A DNA stretch of 64,000 nt from NCBI GenBank assembly GCA_008508345.1, contig QNGE01003803.1, forward strand, positions 1 to 64,000, read 5' to 3'. Shown here one piece after another: positions 48,290 to 60,199 of this stretch. Every line of letters starts with the position of its first letter. The first letter of the stretch is position 1. Position numbers and translations under genes: made by a program. This DNA is from Paragonimus westermani (lineage: Eukaryota > Platyhelminthes > Trematoda > Plagiorchiida > Troglotrematidae). The notes under the pieces were generated by a model that was not told where the DNA came from, did no database searches, and worked only from the letters and a program-made list of their open reading frames with translations.

Positions 48290-49170
48290 TACATATCGGC
48301 TTCGGCGTCTAATCCCTCGTACGCATCCCAATGGATGTACCACAAAGATCGATCCCTGAGTCAATATTATTTCAAACCTATATTAATGAATTACTAGAGA
48401 GAACTTCCACTCAATCCTCTGTGGGTAACCCGAAAATTTGGAACCTACATGGTCCTAGCACTTTTCGAGGCGAGCTCAATGTAGATAAATGATCAGAGGG
48501 CTAGTTTCTATCCGCCAACGAGCTGGCACAGGGCTCGTCACGTCTGAACACGGTGCTCCCATTGCCGGTTCGAATTTTGCATAGCCCCGTGTTTTTTGGA
48601 GAGTCCAAATTGTCACACCTGGGAGATTACATACCAGTAGTATATGAATACCGTTTAACCCGTCCTTCTCAGATCAACAAAAGGAGCTACGAAAGGTTCG
48701 CTGTAGTGAGCATGACGATACACACGTTCCCTCGAACCGACAAGAAGGCTTTTCAAGCTCCGTATGGGAGGTTTTATCCGACTACTGATCGATTACGCTA
48801 ACTCGGTAGTTTGCTCTGACCTTAAGGAAGACATAAACGTGCCACGACAGTTGCACCCACCTGTGATGAAAACTTTACCAGGTCGACTTAACGTTAAAAC
48901 AAGTCTGATTCCGAAATGCATCGTCTTTAGGCTCTGGAATGTTGAAAACTCCGCGGGACTCAGAAGACCTGACATAGAAACCATCTGCTCTCGCGGGTTC
49001 ACGGCAGAATGCGGTCACAAATGGGACACCACAGGCTTATTGCACAAATTGTTTTCGTCATGGGGTAGTGACCCCTCGGAATAAACTGCCACCATTTGTA
49101 GTGAATGCTTCCCCTATGATGCAAATAAAAGCTCCATTAGAATCTTACCCGCTTAGCAGTAGTACGGCAT
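48290..49170 (+). pseudogene. CR1/jockey-like LINE reverse transcriptase, degenerate
   Basis: Near 48330 the frame gives VPQRSIPESILFQTYINELL, matching the GVPQGSVLGPLLFxxYINDL motif of jockey/CR1-type RTs. Around 48710-48790 it gives IHTFPRTDKKAFQAPYG, then after a frame change IRLLIDYANSVVCSDLK, the usual post-RT FVRPxLEYA segment. Near 49065 VTPRNKLPPFVVNASP matches the terminal WNxLPxxVV motif. It is broken by frame changes and much is missing between the landmarks. It is a different lineage from the neighbouring RTE-like copies and lies on the opposite strand. Confidence 0.75.
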
Positions 49171-49329
49171 TACTTCCCCCTCGGCCACATTGCACTTACC
49201 TTGACACTATTTTTGAAGAGCGCTGCTACAGTAGTTTAACCACGACTGTCTCTCAGAGAAGTTGATGCTCATAAGACAGGTCCCTCACAGCCTTTATTGC
49301 CACCCGCCGGCAAGTGAAATTGCGTCACG

Positions 49330-50474
49330 TAAAATTCGGCCAAACCATGACAACTTTCACGTCAGTGAACAGGATTAGCTACCATCTCACCTAATGTCTA
49401 CAACCATCAAATATCAGTCGCGGCGAATCCACTCCGCAGGACGAAACGCCTCGATACACAAACCCATCTTTCTCCGAACCATCTGTCTGTGTGAGTGCAA
49501 GGATTGAATGTGAGAACTCGCGTGGGAGTCACAAGCAAGTGTCTACTTCCTAGCTTCTGATCTTGGACATATCAGCTTCTATTTCACTACACATACCTCT
49601 TCCGCTTACGCATCGGTTGTTTGCTTACTGTGATGTTGAGTGTTTGAATATGGACAGAGCTATTTTTGGCAGTTGAGCTCCATTTACCCCCCTTCTGTTT
49701 CTCTTCTTCGTCATCAGGACTGGCCTTGTTCTTTAAGGTTGTATGGTAGTTAGGCATCAATGAGAATCACCGATGTATTACTATCTACCACCATGACGGC
49801 GTCTGCTGCTGATACAACTTCCAGTGTACACAAACGGGTGAACAACCTCCCTTTCTTCATTATCCAACATTGAATCTACGTGCCTACAGCAATCTCGCAG
49901 AAGTGCTTTGCGCCTTGAGGCTTCAAAACATATCCCGAAAAATTTAGCTGAGCGGGAAATCGTCTGTGCTGCCTGAAAGTTGGCAGGCAGCAACATGATG
50001 TCAGTCTAATCAAGATCAATCAGCCTTCCGCCAGGTAGCAGGTCTACACCGGCGTATCATGAGTGCTTCAGACACTCCGCCATTATTCTGTCCATGAAAA
50101 AAACAAAAACGGTGAGAGTGGACAGCCTTGACGTGCACAGCCCCTGGTACCGAAAATGTCAGACAGCTTACTGTGAACCTTAACCTGAGCTGAAGTACGG
50201 GAGTGAAGCGCTAACAATATGTTCGCGTACTTGGTCGGTACATCCCTACGTTTAAGTGATCGAAAAGTGTGCATCGCCCCACCAAATCGAATGCACATTT
50301 AGAGCCCAGAAATGCGGCAACTGTTAGACGGCGGTACACATGACCCTGCCTCATAATTCGGCGAAGAGTAAAATATTGATTAATACATCCTTGATCCGAG
50401 TGAACCCACGCCTGCTGTTCGTCCACGTTTAGCTCATGAGCCGCAGCGTGTCGACGAAGTACAATGGAAGCCAT
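49330..50474 (-). pseudogene. RTE-like LINE reverse transcriptase, degenerate
   Basis: From 50474 down, AAHELNVDEQQAWVHSDQGC and INQYFTLRRIMRQGHVYRR correspond to the RT fingers (QAGFRxxRGCxDxIFTLRxIL). YANILLALHSRTSAQVKVH and CARQGCPLSPFLFF follow, then a frame change to LLPANFQAAQTISRSAKFFG and FVYTGSCISS. Repeat R (49615-49785) interrupts at the same point as in the inverted copy at 34.6-35.3 kb. This shows that the two copies are related, by duplication of one insertion-bearing element or by descent from one such source element. The 3' end has about 110 bp less than that copy. Confidence 0.8.
49615..49785 (-). repeat. Dispersed repeat R, copy 5
   Basis: Essentially the reverse complement of 34790-34960, inside the LINE copy. 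Confidence 0.65.
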
Positions 50475-51465
50475 GACGTCCGTATATGCAACTATGCATC
50501 TACATGGGATTCATTCGGGATACCGGTTTTCATCGAAGTATGGTGCGTTTGTACCCTCGCAAGGCGACGGCTTCCGCGTCTCCTGACGTGAAAGGACCTT
50601 TACTCCGCCCGGGTTTGGGAAAGTCAGCGCCGACAACGGTGCTGACCATCCAAGCTTGGCACGATGCAACCGACAACGACCAGTCAAGCATCTAATGTAC
50701 TCTATGTCGAATGAAAATGCGTCGTAAGCAGCAGGGTCGGGCGGATGGCACTGTCTAAGTGCTTGGCCAATTTGCCTCACTGCCAGTAGCCAAGGTCCCA
50801 ACTGTCAGCTAGTGTGATCGATCAGAAACCTCCGTTACGCAAATTAGTAAGTGGAAGGACTGTGAGAACTCCAACACCTTAGTCTACGTTGTGGTGAAAC
50901 CAACGGGATAAAAAGCCATGGATTCTGCTCAGAATCAAGCTTAGTCACCCAACCACACCTGCCCAAGCATACTACGTCAGCACGACTCCGTAATGTCCTA
51001 ACAAAGGACCTGGAAGTTTACATTAACAGATAATGAACCGCCAGAACTATGCGCCGTCCACAGCAGAGCCCCACGTAAATACAATGCCTAGTCAAATACG
51101 AACATTTCCGGTTTCACACCATGATGCGCGTTATCACGAGAGAATAAGAGTGGCAGCGCCTTCGCAGACAACTATCAGTAGAACACAGTGACAAACAACC
51201 CTTAAAGGGCAACCTAAAGCGGGTTCAACGCACCATCAATCCGAACACTACAAAATGAAAGTGATCTTTGTACACGCAACCTGACATGTTGCACCACCGA
51301 TCAGCCACCCACCCCCCGACGCAGACTACAGGTAGCAACGTGTGTAGATAGGGATAAACAACAGTTCGCTTAAATTCCCTCCCATAAAACGAGGGAATTC
51401 TGGTACAATTCTGATCAGAACCAAAGTCAAGTGGATGAATGAAATGATATATTAACAACGGTCAA
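50475..51465. other. Spacer downstream of the helicase stop codon
   Basis: This presumably contains the helicase 3' UTR (reading leftwards). No canonical poly(A) signal is obvious in the first bases after the stop. A - strand frame at 50511-50801 has no recognisable domain. Confidence 0.4.
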
Positions 51466-52746
51466 CTAATGACGCCTCCGGTAAGAATCAGAGACACGAG
51501 GACTCCTGTTATGTCTACTTCTACTTCTTCGATCTCGCGCCCTTCGTCTATCAGAGTAAGATCGACTACGTGAGCGCCTTGACCTGTTTCCGGCATGTCT
51601 ACTGCGTCTATCAGACCTCCGCGAAGATGACCGTCGACGGCGGTGCGTGGACCGCGATCTAGATCTGCGCGTAGACTTATGCGTTCGCTTATCAGGAGAG
51701 TGCCTTTTGATGTCAGAGCGATGCACAGTATTGCGAACAGGGGATTTACGTCGTGCATGGGAGTCCTTTTTCTTCGGCGAGTGTAACCGGACCTCGTCAG
51801 ACTTTTCTCGTGGTTTCTTACTTGTCTCTTCAAAACTGCGCGATCTTTCCCGACGATCTCCAGAAACAATGGCGGATTCAAATTCCGCATTTTCCGAATT
51901 TGGCTCTGCAGGCTCTACCAGCGGATCTGGTGAAGATAGCGGGGGTGAATCCTCTAACACTTCGTTAACAACAGTTACAGCAGGCGCACATTCCTTGGTT
52001 TCCTCCACTTCTTCATCAGACTGAGGATCGGCGACGTCTTCTGCAGTCACAGAGTTAGACCTAGAATGCTGTGATGAATGACGAGTAACCGAGCCCGACG
52101 GCTGCGAATGTGATTCGTTCTCATTCAGGGCACTTTCATGGGACAAAGCTGGACTGCTCTGAGACCTAGACCTCTCCATTTTCTCTGACTCATCAACCAC
52201 CGCGCCGCCGGTTACTGGCGAGTGAGAGCCATTCGCTAGGGGCGACAGGGAACGAGGTGAAGAGACACTTCTGGTTGCAGAACGGGAATGGATTTTTTTA
52301 TCCGAACCCCTCGAACGCCGACTTGCAGATGACGCTGAACGACTTTTTTGGACACTATTCCTCTGCAAGGAACGTCGCCCAGATGAACTAGAGCTAGATG
52401 TACTGGAGCGCCTAGAAACACTTCGTCCTCTGGCATCCGAAGCGGATCGTGAACGCTGGTCTTTTGATGCAGGGGAAACAGGTGCTAATTCAGAAGACGA
52501 TTTCCGACGTCGAAAAGATCTACTCCGCGACCGCTCTACGGAATGACGATTGTCTGAAGATATGGAGCCACGGCTGGCGTCGCTAGAGGCACGACTTCCT
52601 TGGAGAGGACTTTGACTAGAGCCAGACATGTTTCTTCGGCGATCTCTATTGTATCTTCTTCTTTCGGGTGATTGTTCAGCCAACCTGATAAGGTCATCCG
52701 GAACTTCTTGCTTAGCTTCCTTTAAGACATCTATCAGTTCGCGCGC
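51466..52746 (-). CDS. DDX5/DDX17-like RNA helicase, last exon with SR-rich tail
   Basis: After the acceptor CCCTATAG (52754-52747) the frame continues the helicase with ARELIDVLKEAKQEVPDDL, the end of the second RecA-like domain in DDX5/Dbp2 proteins. About 400 residues of low-complexity sequence follow, very rich in Ser, Arg and acidic residues (SGRRSLQRNSVQKSRSASS in the first half; HTRKS-type and RSRSRSTHRRRRSS near the end), to TAG at 51468-51466. Human DDX5 instead has a short RGG/YSAP-type tail. Long RS tails are known from splicing factors and, at the N-terminus, in DDX23 and DDX46. A role in pre-mRNA splicing or speckle targeting is plausible but inferred. Confidence 0.9.
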   Translation of the reverse strand, partial: ARELIDVLKEAKQEVPDDLIRLAEQSPERRRYNRDRRRNMSGSSQSPLQGSRASSDASRGSISSDNRHSVERSRSRSFRRRKSSSELAPVSPASKDQRSRSASDARGRSVSRRSSTSSSSSSGRRSLQRNSVQKSRSASSASRRSRGSDKKIHSRSATRSVSSPRSLSPLANGSHSPVTGGAVVDESEKMERSRSQSSPALSHESALNENESHSQPSGSVTRHSSQHSRSNSVTAEDVADPQSDEEVEETKECAPAVTVVNEVLEDSPPLSSPDPLVEPAEPNSENAEFESAIVSGDRRERSRSFEETSKKPREKSDEVRLHSPKKKDSHARRKSPVRNTVHRSDIKRHSPDKRTHKSTRRSRSRSTHRRRRSSSRRSDRRSRHAGNRSRRSRSRSYSDRRRARDRRSRSRHNRSPRVSDSYRRRH

Positions 52747-52789
52747 CTATAGGGAGCACAAGAATGAATTAACAAAAACCAGAACAAAC

Positions 52790-52929
52790 CAGTCGAGGCT
52801 GTTTTCCGTTGAAAAACGTATACGCCGTTCCCTTCTTGTCACTCCTGCCAGTACGGCCGATACGGTGGATGTAGTCCTCGGTTTGCGCAGGATAATCGTA
52901 GTTAACTATGTATCGAATGTCATCTATGT
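52790..52929 (-). CDS. DDX5/DDX17-like RNA helicase, exon with motif VI
   Basis: This exon begins after CTCCATGCAG and encodes [19 protein letters not shown], then [20 protein letters not shown] and [16 protein letters not shown] is DEAD-box motif VI, which contacts ATP and RNA through its arginines. It splices in phase 1 from the exon ending at 53626 and in phase 0 to 52746. The intron to the last exon (52747-52789, GT...TAG) is only 43 nt; the donor is GTTTGT. Confidence 0.93.
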
Positions 52930-53625
52930 CTGCATGGAGGGAGAAATGCAAAAACGGTTTATTGTTAGACGTATAACAAAAGATACCAACTCTTTATCGC
53001 CTACAAGAAAAAACTCGCTTACCCACCGTATGTATGAGCTACGAAACTCAGCAGGATATAAAAGTGGGTGAGAACCAACCTGGCTCATTCTGATAGCCCA
53101 GTTGGTGAACCAAATCAAGCGGCCGACGAGGAAAATGTTGAAACCAATCGACGATGCGAGCCAGGTGACAACCAGATTCAACCGGAATAACGCGGTCACT
53201 GGCACTGCAACACATCCAACAACGACCAGTGGCGATCAGCTAGACTGACCGTCAGCTGGAGCCAAATAAAAGCAATGACTCCGTTGTGCGTCGGCGCGAG
53301 AGGTTGTGGATAGGTCTTTGGTACTGTCGAGGCGTAAGAAAGTGCCAACTCCCATTGACGCAGGGAGATGTCAAGGACGCCCCCGAAACGCCATGGAGAG
53401 GGCGCGCTAACTGTCACCAAAAACAGCTGGCAGTTTACAGTACCGACCAAATGGACCACACAAAAGCCAGTTTCGAAATTTGCGTGGTTCGACAGAATAA
53501 GGGGTCGCCACCAAAGGTTTTCTGCTCGATACAGTATCACGTCCTGGTAGGCAGCATTCAATAAGAGAGAGATTATTAACAAGAGCGAAAACACCATACG
53601 CAGCATAGTGCCAAAACAAACTTAC
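52930..53625. other. Helicase intron (696 nt)
   Basis: It lies between the motif V and motif VI exons (donor GTAAGT, acceptor CCATGCAG on the - strand). I see no embedded feature. Confidence 0.85.
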
Positions 53626-55266
<1,641 letters not shown>

Positions 55267-55460
55267 TGTCTACAGTTCATAATTATACTTTGCAACTCTT
55301 GTATATTTTTTACATGCTGTTTCAGTAATTTCACCCTCACACTTGTTTGAAATCTTAACTTCTTTTTTAATTTGATCGTCTTGATCAACGAAACGGGAGT
55401 TACTGCACACCGTCACTGCCTTCTTCGTTTGCGTTGATATTTTGGCTGGTTTATTAGCCG
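55267..55460 (+). repeat. Gypsy 5' LTR
   Basis: From TGTCTACAGTTC this aligns with 59609-59805. Shared blocks include ATAATTATA/GTAATTATA, TTCTTTTTTAAT and GTCTTGATCAACGAAACGGG. The divergence between the LTRs is substantial, indicating an old insertion. Confidence 0.75.
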
Positions 55461-55799
55461 CACGGCAAAACTTCCTTTAACTCCGCGTGGTTGTTTACCT
55501 ATCGATGCCGAATATTCGTCATTCCACGTCGTGTGTGGAATTGTCTGCCAGTCGTCGTACGGAACTAACTCTGGGCGCTGCCTTTCTCTCGGGCGGCGGC
55601 CTATTCAATTCCACGGATTTTGATTTGCCAGTGAGTCATTCCCAATTTTCGAATACGTCTTCCTTTTGCTTATACTTCCGTCACCGTTACAGCTTCTTTC
55701 AGTGTTACCATACGTTGGCTACTTCTTATCATTTGATTGACTAAACCACTGCAAAATTTGTGAGCCCGACCATTCTTTCCGAACAGTAGTCTATCCATC

Positions 55800-56460
55800 T
55801 CGTTATTTTTAGCGATGCTTGACGACACTGTGGACACTGACATTAAAAGTGAACACAGTGTAGGTTCAAAATTGCTCGAATACAGCGCCCGGAACCCCAA
55901 GCTGTGGTTCCATCAGATTGAGGCCGTCTTTATCACAAGAAGGATCACATAAGAAAAAAGATGATTTCCACATGTAATGCAATCTCTTCTTTTTGATCTC
56001 GCAGCGAAAGTGGGAGATCTGTTGGAATCAGTCCCATCCGACTTCCCCTATTCTGTTTTATAGGACGCCATCATAAAACGGACTGAGAAATCAGGGGTTA
56101 AGCTGTTACACAACTTGTTCAATTCGGTAGAGCTAGGTGACCGGTCCCCATCCCAATTGTTACGTTCTATGATAATCTTTTTGGGTTCGTGGAAACCTCA
56201 CGACGCCATTTCAAAGCAGTTGTGGGTGGAAAAGTTGCCGTTTGCGGTACAGCACATTTTTGCCGCCATGGATGATGACAATTCAGTCGACAATTTGACA
56301 ACCTTCGCGGACAAGGTATCGGAAACTTTTCCTCCACAACCAGTGTGTGACGCAGCCACGACCGTTTCCACCCCGTCCCCTTCAGCCTCAACGACTAATG
56401 ATGGCCTAAAACCACTGATAGAGAATATATGCCACTCAGATATGCATCTCCCGAACTCGC
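55800..56460 (+). pseudogene. Gypsy gag remnant
   Basis: LLEYSARNPKLWFHQIEAVF (about 55876-55935) is the N-terminal gag motif of this family (NPxLWFxQxEAxF). After a stop and a frame change, LFNSVELGDRSPSQLLRSM, WVEKLPFAVQHIFAAM and FADKVSETFP continue the capsid-like part. The zinc-knuckle part expected before protease is missing or unrecognisable. Confidence 0.75.
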
Positions 56461-56504
56461 CGCGCATCACCGTCGAACCGGCAGGCCAGCCAGTAACGGC
56501 GATG

Positions 56505-59484
56505 ACTGTCGCCGACCAAGTAGACACCAGTCGCCTGTTTTATATCAAGGATCGGTCGACCGGCTTGCGGTTCCTCATACACACCGGAGCCAAGCTCATT
56601 ATTATTCCACTGCAACCGACGGATCGACTTCCGCCTGGCCAGTAGACTTTACAGGCCGCGAGTCAAAGTCGCATGAAAACTTTCGGGAACGCTCACTCAC
56701 TCTCGGCCTCGGTCTCCGGCAACGTCTTCAATGGGTATTCATGCTTGCCGATGTTCGGACACCACTCATCGGTGCCGACTCAGCGGCGTCACATTCTAAC
56801 CTTGCTGTTGATGTCAAGAGGCGTAGGCTGATTGATAGCACTACTGTTCACACAGTAAACGGCGTTCAGTCGACGATCGCATCAATCTGTATCCGGCCTG
56901 CTGTTCCAACAACGCTGTCTCTCGCAGCACTGCTGAAGGAATTTCCTTTGTTAACTCGGCCGTGCTTACATGCCGAGACGGTTAAGAACCACGTGGAACA
57001 TCACATTACAATACGCGGCCCTCTGGTTTCCTCTCGTCCACGCCGTGTACACCCTGACAAACTGAAATATGCTTCAGTTGTACAATTCGACCTTCAAAAA
57101 ACTCCTTGGCGACACCACTGCACATGGCACCTGGGAAATCTCTGGGCGATTGGCGACCTTGCGGTAGTTGCCACGCTGTCAACAACTGCACAATCCCGGA
57201 CAGGTACCCTATACCACACATCCATGAGTTCCTTCCAGGACTTGTCGGGGCCACTGTTTTCTCTAAATCAGACCTGGTACGCGCCTATTGTTACGTTTCA
57301 GTTGCCGAAGAGGACATTCCGTAGACAGCTATTACAACACCTTTTGGACTTTTTGAGTTCACAGCAATGCCTTTCGAACTTCGTAATGCGGCTCATACGT
57401 TTCAGCGATTCATGGACGAAGGGTTGCGTGGGCCAACTTCCGCATTGACGATGTCTCAATTGCTGGCCGCTCGAGCGAAGAAAATTTATCTCACCCCTGT
57501 GCTGTTTTCAATCGTTCCGCGCAACATGATATCAAGATCAACATCGATAAGCTTCCTAGTTAGTTCATTAGATTTCCTGGAACAACATATCAATCCAAAC
57601 GACGTCACACCTCTGCCGGATAAGTTAGAGTGTATCTCGACTTTCCCGATCCCCACTACAATGACCCAACTTCGACGATTCCTCGGCATACTCAACTATT
57701 ATCGGCTTCTCATCATCAATTGCACAGAACTTTTAAAACCCCAGACTGACCTGGTTGACTCATACGCATATCCATTGAACTCCCAACCGAGGCCAAAGAG
57801 GCTTCCTCTGCGAAGAAAGAAGCCTTATGTCACGCCACTAAACTAAGCTGCACTCCAAACGCCTGCCTGCTTCTCATCACGAAAGCATCAAACGCCACTG
57901 TTTACGCAGTCTTGGAAAAATCCGTGAACGGTGAACAGCAACCCTTAGCCTTTTTATCTCAAAGGCTGCAACAAGCACAGATGAAGTACGGCACTCTTGG
58001 ACATCAGTCGCTGGCTACTTAGTTGGCGATCCGGCACTTTCGACACATTTTGGGAGGCCGACACTTTGTTGTACAAACCGACCACAAACCCTTAACATTT
58101 TCTCCTCGCGCCAAACTTGATCCTTGCTCTCCGCGTGGAATCAGGCGTTTGGGCTACATCTCGCTGGTCACCACGGAAACCCGACACCTACGTGGTGACA
58201 CTAACATTGCTGCCGATGCATTATTACGCCCTGACGTCAATTTGGTTCAGTTGCCACCCTCTTCGATCCGGCTAAAATGGCCACTGCCCAGCAGTGCCGT
58301 GAGGACATGAAGGACGTCTCCACTTGTAAGTCCCTTAAATTATCTACCATCCCTCTGCCGACACAAGCTGGTGACATTATATGTGACATTTCCACGGGTA
58401 CATTCGGACCCTTTGTCCCGATTCCCTATCGGCGTACCGTTTTTAACCATCTCCTCTGTTCATCTCACCCTGGAAAGCGCATAACACTGAAGTTGATTGC
58501 AAAGCGTTTTGTTTGGTCTTCTATGAAAAAAGATTTTCGCGTCTGATCACACCGATGTATGGAGTGCCAAATGGGTAAAGTACTCAAGCATACAGTTACC
58601 ACACCTGGCACATTCTGCAAGCCAGGCGCCCGTTTTTCTCATGTGCACCTGGACATCGTTGGACCACTACTACCCTCCAACGACTGTTCTTATATGCTGA
58701 TCGTCATTGATCGTTTCACCCGTACCCATTAAAGATGTTTCAGTGGAGACAACTGCTAAAACCTTTTTGGAGTATTGGATCGCAAATTTTGGTATGCCAC
58801 CTACAATCACCACGGATCGAGGCTCCCAGTTCTATTCTTTCCTTTTTCGCAATTTTACGCGGTTTACGGGTTGCTCACACATTGAAACGACTGCATACCT
58901 TTTTTGTGCCAATGGTCTGGTCGAGCGTTTTCACTGGCGATCAAAAGCACCGACGAAACGAAGTGGAGCGAGAGCTCACCACTCATTCTCCTTGGAATCC
59001 GGTCTACAGTTGAAGAGGGTGTCAGGTTTACTATCTCCCGGGGGAATTGATTCAACCGTCAACACACTCAGATGCATGTGCGGATTTCATTTCACGCTTA
59101 CGACAACACACGTCCCTCCTCCGTTTCACACCAACCCGTCAGCATTGGCGCTGAGAACAAAAATCTCTGGATTTGCGCACATGTGAATTTGTGTTTATGC
59201 GCCAGGACGCCCTGAGGAAACCACTGCAGCCACGATACCTCGTCCCCTTCAAAGTGGTCAAGCGCGACTGCAAGTTACTCATTATTGAAAGGTTTGGATG
59301 GAACGAACCTGAATTTACTGATCGATTGAAACCAGTCTACACAGACCAGGATGTTGACCCAACTGGCACGATATTGGCCGAGAACAACTCCCTCTCACCC
59401 CCAACAGTATTACACCCACCTGTAGTTCAGCCCCCTTGTGTTCTTGAGCACGGCACCACACGCAGAGGGCGGTCGGTACACTGA
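56505..59484 (+). pseudogene. Gypsy pol remnant (protease, RT, RNase H, integrase)
   Basis: Protease: FLIHTGAKLIIIP, where His replaces the catalytic Asp of DTGA. RT: WRPCGSCHAVNNCTIPDRYP, VFSKSDLVRAYC, then a frame change; the YIDD box reads RIDD, followed downstream by TMTQLRRFLGILNYYR. RNase H: VQTDHKPLTF and HLRGDTNIAADAL. Integrase: a zinc-binding HxxxH...CxxC region (HPGKR...CMECQMGK), then LDIVGPLLPSND, TTDRGSQF and NGLVERFHW, so the D, D and E positions are still recognisable. The C-terminal part includes RKPLQPRYLVPFKVVKR and DRLKPVY. At least six frame changes or stops interrupt it. It cannot be active. Confidence 0.88.
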
Positions 59485-59608
59485 CCGGAACACCTAGCAG
59501 ATCAGGATACGTAATATGGTTGTCGAGCTTTTGGTTAGTTTTCCTCTTCAGTGCTATTCTTTCTTAGTGTTTTGAACCCATGAAAGCCCTGGTGGGGGTG
59601 TATTTTAG

Positions 59609-59815
59609 TGCTTACAATTCGTAATTATATTTTACAACCTTTTCGTATATCTTCCTACATACAGTTCCGTTAACTTCACCTGTACGCTTGGTTTAAAGCA
59701 TCGTCTCTTCTTTTTTAATCTGGTCGTCTTGATCAACGAAACGGGAGCTACCGCGCACCGCCTCTGTCTTCGTTTTTCTGTTAATTTTAACAAACCAGTT
59801 TTCGCGACACACGCT
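59609..59815 (+). repeat. Gypsy 3' LTR
   Basis: It begins TGCTTACAATTCGTAATTAT and aligns with the 5' LTR through GTCTTGATCAACGAAACGGG and CTTCGTTT. The 3' boundary is estimated from where similarity fades. Confidence 0.72.
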
Positions 59816-60199
59816 GCAGTTAATGATTTCATGTGGTCCGACGAAATGCCTGTTTGGTTGTCAGCTCCTCTGAGTTAGAGCACAGAAAATCCCTCCACAA
59901 TCGTCTAGTATGTGAGTCCCATTCTACAAATACTGGTCTCACCATCAGTAAATTGAACGGATGCAGAAAGCTGCTCCAGTACATTACACCAATTCCTGAC
60001 ATTAAGCAATATGTAGCGAATGTTTTTGTGGTATTTATCGTGACCGCTGACGTTTAAAACAACCGCCTCGATTTGAAGCCTGCAATATCAGGTGAGTGTG
60101 TTATGTAAGAATTTCAACGGAACGTTAGAGAACCTCGAGGAAGTGCTGTTGGTGATCAGTGTTGTAGGTGTGGTGCGCACCATGTGGGATGAAGACGAC

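Larger units (their letters stand above)
55267..59830 (+). mobile_element. Ty3/gypsy LTR retrotransposon, near full length but degenerate
   Basis: Two diverged LTRs flank remnants of gag, protease, reverse transcriptase, RNase H and integrase in the Ty3/gypsy order. The proteins resemble the CsRn1-type gypsy elements of flukes. It is oriented opposite to the helicase and sits just upstream of its main exon, either inside the first intron or in the 5' flank. Right-end coordinates are approximate. Confidence 0.88.

Noticed and set aside
51647..52024. Open frame on the + strand opposite the helicase SR-rich tail
   Set aside because: It is a shadow of the repetitive Arg/Ser codons on the - strand. 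Similarity to Ser-rich proteins is an effect of composition.
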